A stretch of 64,000 nt of DNA from DASVXQ01 sp046727955. GTDB taxonomy: Bacteria; Actinomycetota; CALGFH01. Every line of letters begins with the position of its first letter. Position 1 is the first letter of the stretch. Below the pieces are notes generated by a model. That model searched no databases, was not told where the DNA came from, and saw only the letters and a program-made list of their open reading frames with translations. The translations under genes were made by a program, and so were the position numbers. Positions 9,772-18,548 of this stretch are shown here, in pieces. The stretch spans positions 46,848 to 110,847 of the forward strand of contig JBKPDO010000216.1 of the NCBI GenBank assembly GCA_046727955.1. The letters are read 5' to 3'.

Positions 9772-9816
9772 ACCCTACGAGGTCGGGGCTAACAGACGAC
9801 TAACAAGCCGCTAACC
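9772..9816 (-). promoter_or_regulatory. SARP-type operator and -10 box of the secreted propeller gene
   Basis: On the plus strand three heptamers, GCTAACA (9788), ACTAACA (9799) and GCTAACC (9810), are spaced exactly 11 bp apart. Read towards the gene (minus strand), the last heptamer is followed by 10 nt ending CTCG and then TAGGGT (9777-9772), a TANNNT -10 box. The expected transcript has a leader of about 90 nt. The same arrangement occurs at 21123-21167. The rest of the 9676-10251 intergenic stretch shows no convincing gene. Confidence 0.8.
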
Positions 9817-10251
9817 GTCAACGGTGTGGAGTCTCGGCCGACGCTTGACGGATGGGCCTGGGATGAGAATTGAGGCGAGGTAGCCCTTGTGGTCTCCGAC
9901 GCGCACTGGCGACGAACAGTTGCACTGTCGGTCGCCATCACGCGGCACGAAAGCTGGAACAAACGGACAGCACTCCGCCACCCAAAATAGGGCGAGGCGC
10001 GGATCACCATCCACACCTATATCACCGACCGCAAGTGGGCCCGAGCAGGCGTTGGTGGCCGCCGACAAGTGATACCCACCCGGCCGCTCCCCAGGCAGCG
10101 GCCCCTCGCACAAATGCCGCTGCTCCTCGGTGGGGTCACGGTGGGATCACCTTCCCACGTTCCCCGGGTGGCGCTGACGACCCTTGGTCGAGATTCCGGT
10201 CGTCTCTTTTCTCCTTCGCCAGCTCAAGAGGCGAAGAGCTGCGCGGAGTGA

Positions 10252-10755
10252 TTACCAGGTGCGCTCGTACCTGAAGCCGTCGTCGTCCCGTGCCTCAACG
10301 TAGCCCATGGATTCGATGGTGCGGTCCTCGGGACGACGTGCCGCGAATCGCGCCAGTTCTTCGCATCCGACCGTGCGGTCCACGGCTGTGAACTCCGATA
10401 CGGCGTCGAGCCCGAGTCGCTCGGCGGTTCGCCAGAGCAGCGGAAGAACGAGAAGCACCTCCCGCCGATCCGCGACCTCAATGGGCAGGCAGGCGGCTAT
10501 GAGCCCCCGACGCATGACCCCGGGGTCGCCGAGCCTGATCGCGAGGGAAGCCATGCGTTCAGCAAAGGCGAGCAGCACGGAAACGTGGGTCTCAGAGAGG
10601 TGGCCTGCCAGCTCTCGCAGCCGTCCGTCCCTCTCCGCGGCCGCGATGGGCAGGCTGATCTCCTCGTCTCGCCCGCTGGGGATCGGTTCGTCGAGGTAGC
10701 CTTCATTGAGTGAGGGCTCCAAGATTAGAAGGTCGAACGCCTCGGCATCCGTCAT
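10252..10755 (-). CDS. Hypothetical protein, candidate second immunity protein of the RHS locus
   Basis: A 167-residue, acidic, mostly helical cytosolic-looking protein with no signal peptide or membrane segment. The C-terminus reads ARRPEDRTIESMGYVEARDD followed by DGFRYERTW, a compact motif I associate with small proteins found next to RHS genes but cannot name. The ATG at 10755 has only a weak RBS, and the 266-bp space before it holds nothing obvious. Position (second gene after the toxin end, same strand) and size fit an immunity protein, but its frame is not coupled to the toxin gene. Function is inferred from context only. Confidence 0.6.
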   Translation of the reverse strand: MTDAEAFDLLILEPSLNEGYLDEPIPSGRDEEISLPIAAAERDGRLRELAGHLSETHVSVLLAFAERMASLAIRLGDPGVMRRGLIAACLPIEVADRREVLLVLPLLWRTAERLGLDAVSEFTAVDRTVGCEELARFAARRPEDRTIESMGYVEARDDDGFRYERTW

Positions 10756-11021
10756 GAGCTGCCCCGGGCGGGATCAGGTCGTCGCCCTAGCGCTCAAGGT
10801 CCAAGTTTGTTCCAGGACAACAAAGCGGTCCACGCATCTGCGCGTGCTTGCCAGCATCGATAATGTCGGCTGTAGCGCCTTCATCCCGCTGACCGGCGAC
10901 TTCATCCTCGCCTGACGGTTCGTTGTCCGCGAGTAATACCCGCAGCAGCCCGTATCTCCCCTGCTAGAAGACCACTGCACAGCGATCGAGCCTCCACGAA
11001 CCCAGGGGGATCAGTCCTGAC

Positions 11022-11573
11022 TCACCCCTCAACCTCAGTGGCCTCTTGATACCAGGCCCACAGCTTGGGATATCGACGCGCGAGCTCGTCGGCATCCTCA
11101 GCGTCCCAATGCTCACCGAGCAGGACGAGCGGTACCGGCGGGCCCGACGGCGACGGTGGCTCATCGCCGGTCACTGCCATGTATGCCACCGCCCAGGCGG
11201 CCAGAAGGTGTTGGCATTCCAACCGCTTCCCCCACGGCGGAGGTCCCCTATTGGTTACCGCTTCGAGGGTCGCCAACGAGTCAGGATCTCGAAGAGCCGC
11301 CTCGTAGACTTCCCTTCCCTGGGCGATCAGCCACCCACGAAAGTCCTCAAAGCCGTCATCAGTGCAACCGCGATTGATCAGGGAGGCAGCACGCCACAGG
11401 TCCACCCGGTACGACTCAGCCCGAAGCTGGTCCAAGATCACCTTGAATTGCCGGATCTCATCGAGCGGCAGTGCCCGCAAGGCTTGGGTGACGAGCGCCG
11501 CTTGGCGCTCGCAACTGCTCCCATCTGTCGATTTGGCGGCTTCAATGATCGACCAGAACTGCTGACGGTCCAT
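11022..11573 (-). CDS. DUF4240 domain protein, candidate immunity protein
   Basis: A 183-residue protein starting at the ATG at 11573, with AAGGGG 6 nt upstream. MDRQQFWSIIEAAK, then LDEIRQFKVILDQL, YRVDLWRAASLINRGCTDDG and FEDFRGWLIAQGREVYEAAL are the hallmark of DUF4240. The domain's biochemical role is unknown to me. It begins only 55 bases after the RHS toxin stop codon on the same strand, the usual place of the immunity gene in polymorphic toxin loci. I therefore infer that it neutralises the GIY-YIG-like toxin. The family is also found outside toxin loci, so this needs a direct test. Confidence 0.8.
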   Translation of the reverse strand: MDRQQFWSIIEAAKSTDGSSCERQAALVTQALRALPLDEIRQFKVILDQLRAESYRVDLWRAASLINRGCTDDGFEDFRGWLIAQGREVYEAALRDPDSLATLEAVTNRGPPPWGKRLECQHLLAAWAVAYMAVTGDEPPSPSGPPVPLVLLGEHWDAEDADELARRYPKLWAWYQEATEVEG

Positions 11574-11628
11574 CCCAGCCCCTTCCACGGTTGTGTCCTC
11601 GCCACCACGGCCAGCGGTGGGTGTTCCG

Positions 11629-12784
11629 TCAACCTCCTAATCGCCATCGCTTCTCCCACTCCTCGGCCCATTTCATGGCCTCGGAGCCATCTCCTGGCCG
11701 GTAGGAACGTGGGACACCATGCTCTGGGTCGTTGTAAGGCAGGTGCCCCATTTCCGCATTATGGTACTTTCTGATCAGGTACGTCTCGAGCACGGCCGCC
11801 TCCTCCCGCGTCAGGCCCTTTACGAGTATGGCCTGCTCTCGGTCCGGTCGACGCGCCGAGGCGGGCTCGTCGAAAGTCTTGGTGGCCATATGATCATGGA
11901 TACGGTTGTAGAAGAGCTGAGGATCGGTGTTGGATTGCCCAACGTAGACGGGTGTGCCCTCCTCGCGCAGGACGTACAAGAACCAGCGTTTGGGTCCCGC
12001 ATGGAGGAACGATATCCGTCGGGGCGGTCCTGACGGCGGTTCGCCTCCACCACTACCGCCAGACGGTGGATTGCCGGCAGCGAAGTTCATGAGGACCGGT
12101 GCCGTAAGCTGGGCGATACCGGATGAGGTGAGGATGGGGAGGCTCACCTGGCCGATTCCGTGGACGTTGCACACTGAGCTGACCGCAGAGAACCAGGGGG
12201 ACGACTTGTCCCGATAGGGCGATGGTGGCTCGGGGAGGAGGGGCCCGAGCGCGTTGGCGATCCCCTCGCTCAACTCGGGGTCGGTGAAGCAGGGCGCATG
12301 GACGATGAAGAACTGTGACCAATCCTGGTTCGGCGGGGTCTGGAAGATGTCGGTCTGGCCGAACTCGGAGATGTCCTGGGCGGCCTGGGAGACGTCGGTC
12401 ACGGGGTTGCCGGCGTCGGCTTTGGCCTTGTCGAGGATGGCGGCGACGCCCTTGGCCTGGTCGCCGATGACGTTGCGCGTGCCGCCTACCTGCAGGGCCG
12501 GGGCGTGGGGGTTCGGTGAGACCGGGGGCTTCATCCCGGACCCGGCGTAGAGCGGCTGGAGGGCGGCCTTCAGCACGCCGAGCGGGTTGTGCTTGGCGGC
12601 ATCTGCGGCCGCCTGCTTGGCTTTCTCGGTGATCTCCTCGGGCGTGGGTCCCTTGGGCTTGGGTGGTGGCGGGTTGCGCGGGCCCTGCGGGACCGGGGGA
12701 GGCGACTGCGGGCCGCCGCCACCGCCGCTGGTGCCGCCACCGCCGCCGCCACCACCGCCGCCGCCACCACCACCAGTGGACGAC
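11629..12784 (-). CDS. RHS toxin C-terminal part: Gly/Pro linker, pre-toxin region and GIY-YIG nuclease-like domain
   Basis: This frame begins in a poly-glycine linker, followed by a Pro-rich hinge, about 180 residues of pre-toxin sequence (PEEITEKAKQAAADAAKHNP) and a last domain of about 120 residues. The domain carries GIY-YIG features: WFLYVLREEG, then VYVGQS (the GIY and YIG strands), RIHDH (Arg/His), EAAVLETYLIRKY (catalytic-type Glu) and LPYND (Asn). GIY-YIG domains cut DNA or RNA and are known toxin tips (Tox-URI type). It has no start codon of its own and is out of frame with the RHS core because of the duplication at 12760-12809. An open frame upstream to 12882 has an ATG but no RBS. 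Confidence 0.8.
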
Positions 12785-15700
12785 GCCACCACCACCACCA
12801 GTGGACGACGGGGCATGAGGAGCAAAGATGATGTTGTAGCAGTGGGGATATTCGCCGGAGAAGTACTTCGGATCGTACTCACAGACGCGCTCGACGGATT
12901 GCCCGGTGGGGTCGACGTAGTCCAGGGGGGAGGCGGCGCCGTAGGTGTAGCGGTTGGCCATGACGGAGGCGCCTGCGGCCGACTGGATCATCGGGTCGGC
13001 GGAGTTGAAGGTGCCGGTGGCCGGGTTGTACCAGCGGGCGCCCATGTCGGCCTGGCGGGTCTGGGGGTCGGTCCAGTCGCCCTGGAAGCCGATGGTGGAT
13101 GGGCTGCCGGCGCTGGCCAGGACCTGACCGAACGGGTCGTAGGCGCGGGAATCCGAGAGCGCACCGAGGGTGGTGTCGGCCGGGTTGAAGGCGCCGACGA
13201 CGTCGCCGTGGGCGTCACTGAGGGCCAGGCGCTTGGTCGCGCCCTGCGCGGTGGCCAGCAGCTCACCGGCCGGGCCGCGGCCATAGGTGGCCGTGCCGTC
13301 GGCGGCCGGCTCGTCGCTCATGCCGCTGTAGCTGAATGCCGCGCCCTCGCGGGTGGCCACCCGGTCCAGACCGTCGTAGGCGTAACCGACACCGCCCTCG
13401 CTGATCAGGCGGTCGAACGCGTCGAACGAGAACGGTTCGGTCTGGCCCGAGGTCGTCTTCGACGCCAGCGTGCCGCGAGCGCTGTAGGCGTAGGTGGAGG
13501 TCCCGTCGGACAGCAGCCGGTTGCGCGCGTCGAAGCTGGCGGTCTTGCTCCCCGCCTGGACGCGGTTGCCCGCGGCGTCCCACTGATAGTTGGTGGCCGT
13601 CCCACCGGCCGTCCATGAGCTGAGCCGGCCGGCGAGGTCGTAGCCGTAGGTGTTGGCCGCGGTGCCCGCGGTGCCCGTTGTCGTCTTGCTGGTCATGTGG
13701 TCGGCCGCGTCGTAGCCGTAGGCGACCGACGACACCGTCTGCCCGGCGGCGTTCTTGAGCGCGTCCGAGGTGAGCCGGCCGAGGTCGTCGTAGCCGTAGC
13801 CGCGGACCCTGGCCGAGCCGAAGCTCACCGAGGCGACCTGCCCGGCCGCGTCGTAGCCGAGCGTCTGGGTCGTTGCGGTGATGGCGTCCTTGACCGTGGC
13901 CAGGCGGCCATTTGTGTAGCCGTACGTGGCGGTGCCGGCCACGTCCGTCCGGGTGGTGAGCTGCCCGTCGCCGTTGTAGGCAAAGCTCGAGGTGCCGCCC
14001 GGCCCGCCCGCCGACAGCAGCATGCCACGGTCGTTGTAGGCGAAGGTGTCGTTGCCGCCCGGCGCGCTCACGGTGGTGGGCCGTCCAGCCGGGTCGTAGC
14101 CGAAGGTCCGGGCGACCGTGGCCGCCCCCGCGCCCGTGCCGGTCTCGCCGGTGAGCCGGTCTGCGGCGTCGAAGGTGCGCTGCCGCGTGACATTGCCCGG
14201 CGCGGTCACGGTCACCGGGTTGCCGGCCGCGTCGTACGACACCGTCCAGGTGCGGTCGGCCAGGGCCGGCTGCGCCGTGGTGGACGGCTCGATCACCGAC
14301 TCGGGCAACCCCAGGCTGTTGAGGGTGTAGACCGTCGAGTTGCCCCGGCCGTCCGTGAACCGGGTCTTGTCACCGGCGGCGTCGTAGCCGAACGTGGTCG
14401 TGATCGAAGCCGTGTCCGAGGTCGGCTCGACCTGCTTGACGAGTTGGTTGGCGGCGTCATAGGTGTAGGTCGTCGGGTGGCCAAGCGGGTCGGTGGCCGT
14501 GGTCAGGTTCCCGGCCAGGTCGTAGCCGTAGGTCTGCTGCCTGACCTGGCTGCCGTCGGGCCTGAGGTCGGACTCGCTGACCAGCCGGCCGGCGAGGTCG
14601 TAGGCGGCCCTGGCGGTGCGGCCCAGCCCGTCGGTCACCCGCACCTGCCGCCCGGCGAAGTCGTAGCCGAGCTGGGTGATCACGCCTGCAGGGTCGGTGG
14701 TCCTGGTCAGCTCGCCGACCGCGTCGTAGACGTTGTCAGTGGGGGCGCCGCTCGGCGCGATGGTCTGCGTCAGGTTGTCGGCGTCGTCGTACCGGTAACG
14801 CGTGGTGAAGTTGTCGGCCACGGGGCGCCGCTCGACCTCGGTGAGCGTCGCCGTCCGGCCGAGGTCGTCGTAGGTGGTCTCCAGCCGCGCCCCGGTCGGG
14901 TCGGTCACCGAGAGCACGTCGCCCAGCCGCGTGTAGGTGTAGTTCCACACCGCCCGCTCGGTGTTGGTCGTCGCCGGCTCGTCCCGGGTGGCCATCCGGT
15001 TGAGCCGGTCGTAGGTGTAGCGGGTGGCGTTGCCGCGCGGGTCGGTGACCTCGAGGACGTTGCCGAGCGCGTCGTAGCGGGCATGCACGGTCGGGGTGAT
15101 CGCCTGGGCGCTGCCGGGCGGGGTGTACGTCGGAGCCGACGTCTGCACGACCTGGCCGAGCAGGTCGTAGGTGGTACTGGTGACGTTGCCGAGGGGGTCC
15201 TTGACCGCCACCGGCTCGTCGAAGGTGTCATAGCCGGTCAGCACCGTGGAGTGGACGGTCTGCGGGCTGCCGCCGCCGCTCTCGGCCGCCACCGGCGGCC
15301 CCTCCACCCTGACCTGGCGGCCCAGCTCGTCATAGGCGAACGTGGTGGTGAACGCCGCCTTGTCCGCGCCGACCGCGTTGCCCCTGGGGTCGGTGGTGGC
15401 CACCGGCAGGCTCCGCTGGTCGTAGTCGTAGCTGGTGACCAGCGTGTCGGTGCCGGTGCTCGCCGTCTGCCTGGTCTGGCGCCCCGCCAGGTCGTAGGTG
15501 TAGTCGACGACCTCCGGCTGGGTGGCGAGCGGGAAGTTGACGTTGGAGGCATTCCCCGAACGGCTGACCCGCGTCACGTTGCCGTTGAGGTCGTAGCCGA
15601 AGGCGGTGCGCCGCGCGAGCCCGCTCGGGTCCACGGTGACCGAGTCCACCTGGCCGGCCGGGTTGACCGTCTGCTGGGTGACGACCGGGCCGTTGCCGGT

Positions 15701-18142
15701 GACCTGCCTGGTCAGGTTGCCGGCGCCGTCGTAGGTGTCGGACTCCAGGACCAGGTCGCGGGTCGAGCCGTCGGGGTTGTGGAAGCCCCTGAGGGTGACG
15801 TCCTTGAGCAGATCGTCCTGGTAGTAGGTGAGGATGCGCTCGTGGCCCATCGCGTCGGTGTGGCGCACCTGCCGGCCCGCGAAGTCGTAGGCGTAGGAGT
15901 CCAGGACTATGTAGCCGTCGGTGCTCGGCCCGGGGGCGCCCGGCGGGTCGCCGTCCCAGTCGAACAGCCGCACCTCGGCGAGCTTGTTGCGGGCCGTGTA
16001 CCCGTAACCGAACCGGTTGCCTCCCGCGTCCACCATCGAGGTGAGGTTCCCGAACAGGTCGTAGCCGTAGCTGGTCTCGTTGCCCAGGGCGTCGGTGACG
16101 CGCTCGAGCTGGTTGTGGTCGTTGTAGTCGAAGGTCGCCGATCGCGTCGCATCGCCACCCAGCAGGTCGCTGACGTCTGTCCGCGCCAAGTTGCCGTCGA
16201 CGTCGTAGCTGTTGACGGTCTTGCGCTGGTGGCGGACTCCGGTCACCGCGTCGGTCGTGGCCGGCTCGGTGACGCTGGTCAGCCGCGACAGGTCGTCATA
16301 GGTGTAGGTGGTGGTCACTCCGGCGGGGAAGGTGTCAGAGACCTCGGTCCGGGAGGTCACGCGGCCCAGCGCGTCATAGGTGAACCTGGTGACCAGCTCC
16401 GACTGCTCGGTGACCTGCGCCAGGTCGCCGCTCCTGTCGTAGGCGTAGCGGGTGACCCCGCTCCGCGCGTCGGTTGTGGTCGCCACTAGCGCAGCAGGCA
16501 TGTACCCGCCGCCCGCGGCCGCCTCGATGCCGCTGGTGTAGCTGTGCCGGACGATCCCGCCATCCGGGTTGGTCTGGGTGGCCAGGTTCCCGGCCGTGGT
16601 GTAGGTGTAGCCGGTCTTGTAGGTGTTGTCGGCGGCGCTGGCCGAGCGGGCGTCCCGGAACTCCAGTGGCTTGTCGTGGCGCGGGTCGTACACCGACAGG
16701 GTCGTCGGGTAGGTGTAGAACGCGGTGTGGCACTCGGTGCTGGTGCGGCAGGTCTTGACCGAGGTCACGTTGCCGCGGTCGTCGTAGCCCAGCGTGACCG
16801 CGTCGCCGTTCTCGTCGGTGATCACGTTGGGGAACCCGCGGTCGTCGTAGGCATAGGCGCGGATGGCGACGCCGTCGGCCGAATGAGCGATGAACTCGGG
16901 CGCCCCGCTGGTGTCGCTCGGCGGGGTGGTGCAGAAGGTGGGATCGCCCGGGTCGGGCTGGCTGCAGATCGTGGTCGACGTGGTCGTGGTCGACGTCGCC
17001 GGGTCGCCCGGGCGGTCCTCGTCCCGCAGGCTCAGCGCGGTCGGGGCGCCGGAGCGGATGATCCGGCCGGCCAGCGCGTCGTACTCGTAGAAGTACGGAC
17101 GCCCGCCCGGGTCGAGCACCTGGATGGCGCGGCGCAGGTCGGTGTCGTCGCCGTAGACCGTGGGCGCGCCGACCTGCCAGGTGCCCCCGTTGCGGTCGGT
17201 GTACTCGTCGACCCGGTCCAGCTTGACGTCGTAGGTGACCTCTGCCGCGGTCTTGCCGCTCGGCAGGGTCACCTTGGTGAGCTGACTGGCCGCGGCGGTC
17301 GCCTGCTGGAAGTGTGCCTTCACCGTGGCCGGGCCGAGCGGGTGCTGGTACAGGGCCACCTCGTCGATGGTCCCGGCGAAGAACTGCTTGGCGGCGGTGC
17401 CCCAGCCCGGCCACGACCCCGGGGTCGTGGCATAGGCGACGCCGACCTGGTTGTAGGTCAGCGTGGTGTGGTCAACGACCTGGTTGGCGAGGGTCCCCGC
17501 GACCTGGCCGTCCAGGTACAGGGTCTGGGTCGCGCCGTTGGCCGACAGCACCGCGTGGTGCCACCTGCCGTCGTTGACGTTGACGGTCGATGCGGTGATC
17601 GGCGCGACGCGGCCGTTCCAGAACTGGCCGTGCAGCTTGTGGTCGTTGGCGCCGACGTACACCAGCGGCACCCCGACGGTCGGGGTGGTATCGATCGGCT
17701 TGTCCTGGTAGCCCAGTAGCGGACCGCCCAGACCACCGGCGGGGATCTTGAACCACAGCTCGACCGCCACGTCGCGGCTCTTTTTGACCGTGCCGGCCGG
17801 CAGGCTGAGCTGCGACGAGGAGCCGTTGAAGCTGGCCGCGGTGTCAGTGGTCCCAGCCAGCCCCGCCGGTGCGGCCAGGGTGACGTTGCTGTAGGTGCCC
17901 CGGTCCCTGGAGAGGTTGACCGCGATCTCGCTGTTGGCGGCGGTACCCTCGGGCTCACCCAGCCGCCAGTAGGATTCCGGCTTGGAGTCGAGCACGGCGC
18001 TGCGGTAGTGCGACCCGGTGGCGTACTCGTACTGGGTGCAGCTGCTGTCCGGTGCGCACACCTGGGAGAGCAGGTCGCCGTTGTAGGTGTAGCTCCAGGC
18101 AAGTGTCCTGCCGTCGACGGCGTCGGTGCGCACGCTGGTCAC
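12053..18142 (-). CDS. RHS/YD-repeat core with LamG-like domain (internal fragment of the RHS gene)
   Basis: The open frame runs 2,029 residues, but the part after about residue 1,785 (below 12785) is a frame-shifted translation of the toxin region. Residues 50-280 form a LamG/concanavalin-like domain (AASFNGSSSQL, VELWFKIP, RWHHAVLSANGATQTLYLDG, TIDEVALYQHPLG). Residues about 290-1700 are YD repeats (YDLAGRQTRQT, YDYDQRSL, YDELGRQVR types). The RHS core end GARWYNPATGTFNSADPM and LDYVDPTGQ follows at about 1,690-1,750. By family knowledge this part forms a hollow beta-cocoon that encloses the toxin and cuts it free after DPxGQ-type sites. Its first codons belong to a gene that starts at 20969; the frame break is near 18160. 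Confidence 0.88.
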   Translation of the reverse strand: MTSVRTDAVDGRTLAWSYTYNGDLLSQVCAPDSSCTQYEYATGSHYRSAVLDSKPESYWRLGEPEGTAANSEIAVNLSRDRGTYSNVTLAAPAGLAGTTDTAASFNGSSSQLSLPAGTVKKSRDVAVELWFKIPAGGLGGPLLGYQDKPIDTTPTVGVPLVYVGANDHKLHGQFWNGRVAPITASTVNVNDGRWHHAVLSANGATQTLYLDGQVAGTLANQVVDHTTLTYNQVGVAYATTPGSWPGWGTAAKQFFAGTIDEVALYQHPLGPATVKAHFQQATAAASQLTKVTLPSGKTAAEVTYDVKLDRVDEYTDRNGGTWQVGAPTVYGDDTDLRRAIQVLDPGGRPYFYEYDALAGRIIRSGAPTALSLRDEDRPGDPATSTTTTSTTICSQPDPGDPTFCTTPPSDTSGAPEFIAHSADGVAIRAYAYDDRGFPNVITDENGDAVTLGYDDRGNVTSVKTCRTSTECHTAFYTYPTTLSVYDPRHDKPLEFRDARSASAADNTYKTGYTYTTAGNLATQTNPDGGIVRHSYTSGIEAAAGGGYMPAALVATTTDARSGVTRYAYDRSGDLAQVTEQSELVTRFTYDALGRVTSRTEVSDTFPAGVTTTYTYDDLSRLTSVTEPATTDAVTGVRHQRKTVNSYDVDGNLARTDVSDLLGGDATRSATFDYNDHNQLERVTDALGNETSYGYDLFGNLTSMVDAGGNRFGYGYTARNKLAEVRLFDWDGDPPGAPGPSTDGYIVLDSYAYDFAGRQVRHTDAMGHERILTYYQDDLLKDVTLRGFHNPDGSTRDLVLESDTYDGAGNLTRQVTGNGPVVTQQTVNPAGQVDSVTVDPSGLARRTAFGYDLNGNVTRVSRSGNASNVNFPLATQPEVVDYTYDLAGRQTRQTASTGTDTLVTSYDYDQRSLPVATTDPRGNAVGADKAAFTTTFAYDELGRQVRVEGPPVAAESGGGSPQTVHSTVLTGYDTFDEPVAVKDPLGNVTSTTYDLLGQVVQTSAPTYTPPGSAQAITPTVHARYDALGNVLEVTDPRGNATRYTYDRLNRMATRDEPATTNTERAVWNYTYTRLGDVLSVTDPTGARLETTYDDLGRTATLTEVERRPVADNFTTRYRYDDADNLTQTIAPSGAPTDNVYDAVGELTRTTDPAGVITQLGYDFAGRQVRVTDGLGRTARAAYDLAGRLVSESDLRPDGSQVRQQTYGYDLAGNLTTATDPLGHPTTYTYDAANQLVKQVEPTSDTASITTTFGYDAAGDKTRFTDGRGNSTVYTLNSLGLPESVIEPSTTAQPALADRTWTVSYDAAGNPVTVTAPGNVTRQRTFDAADRLTGETGTGAGAATVARTFGYDPAGRPTTVSAPGGNDTFAYNDRGMLLSAGGPGGTSSFAYNGDGQLTTRTDVAGTATYGYTNGRLATVKDAITATTQTLGYDAAGQVASVSFGSARVRGYGYDDLGRLTSDALKNAAGQTVSSVAYGYDAADHMTSKTTTGTAGTAANTYGYDLAGRLSSWTAGGTATNYQWDAAGNRVQAGSKTASFDARNRLLSDGTSTYAYSARGTLASKTTSGQTEPFSFDAFDRLISEGGVGYAYDGLDRVATREGAAFSYSGMSDEPAADGTATYGRGPAGELLATAQGATKRLALSDAHGDVVGAFNPADTTLGALSDSRAYDPFGQVLASAGSPSTIGFQGDWTDPQTRQADMGARWYNPATGTFNSADPMIQSAAGASVMANRYTYGAASPLDYVDPTGQSVERVCEYDPKYFSGEYPHCYNIIFAPHAPSSTGGGGGVVHWWWWRRRWWRRRWRHQRRWRRPAVASPGPAGPAQPATTQAQGTHARGDHRESQAGGRRCRQAQPARRAEGRPPAALRRVRDEAPGLTEPPRPGPAGRRHAQRHRRPGQGRRRHPRQGQSRRRQPRDRRLPGRPGHLRVRPDRHLPDPAEPGLVTVLHRPCALLHRPRVERGDRQRARAPPPRATIALSGQVVPLVLCGQLSVQRPRNRPGEPPHPHLIRYRPAYGTGPHELRCRQSTVWR
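12760..12809. repeat. 25-bp tandem duplication that shifts the toxin frame
   Basis: 12760-12784 and 12785-12809 match at 24 of 25 positions (GCC ACC-type Gly codon repeats plus AGTGGACGAC). Because 25 is not a multiple of three, it moves the RHS core out of frame with the toxin. Removing one copy joins ...SSTGGGG directly to the glycine tract in the toxin frame. Confidence 0.9.
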
Positions 18143-18548
18143 GTGGTTGCCCGTCCAGGTAAGGTCAGCGAGCGGTCGTCGACCAGACCGCCGAGCGGGC
18201 CACTCACCCGGCTGGTGGCCTTGGCCGGCCGGCCGGTGAGGGAGTCGAGCGTGATCACCATCTGGCGGAAGGCCGCGTCGGTGACCTTGACGAGCAGCCC
18301 GCCGGCCGAGAACTCGTAGGTGGTGCCGCCCTTGTCGAGCAGCCTCCAGCGCCCCGTCGTCGAATCGACGGTGAGCTGCGCGAAGCGGCCCTGCGGGGCG
18401 GCGAAGGTGCCGTCGGGGTTCTTGCCGAAGCGGACCTGCTGCCCGTCCGGATAGGTGACCACCACATTGCCCGACCCGTCGCCGTCGGGCACCAGGCGGG
18501 TGTCGTAGCGGGTCACCCAGCCCGCCCCGAACGCGGTGTCCTTGCGAG
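18139..18548 (-). CDS. RHS gene fragment bridging two frameshifts
   Basis: About 135 residues in a third frame continue the protein: KDTAFGAGWVTRYDTRL, then VVTYPDGQQVRFGKNPDG, TTYEFSAGGLLVKVTD and VDDRSLTLPGRATT before the stop at 18139. The motifs are the standard RHS sequence before the first YD repeats. At the upstream end the N-terminal fragment reaches TVVRTYNSLDLA and then leaves frame; inserting one base near 18545 joins them. At the downstream end inserting one base near 18160 turns SLT-LPG into SLTLTWTGNHVTSV, joining the core fragment. It has no start of its own. Confidence 0.75.

Noticed and set aside
9870..10274. Plus-strand open frames in the intergenic stretch between the secreted propeller and the immunity candidate
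   Set aside because: No RBS, no family pattern, and they run through the next gene in antisense.
12053..12784. Trp/Arg-rich C-terminus of the RHS core frame as a real toxin tip
   Set aside because: It is a shifted translation of Gly-codon repeats and of the toxin region; the alternative frame gives a GIY-YIG-like domain.
13697..16489. 930-codon plus-strand open frame over the RHS core
   Set aside because: Antisense shadow: regular YD-repeat codons (GTCGTAGCC) on the minus strand leave the opposite frame open. The Val/Gly/Arg-rich translation has no domain pattern or RBS.
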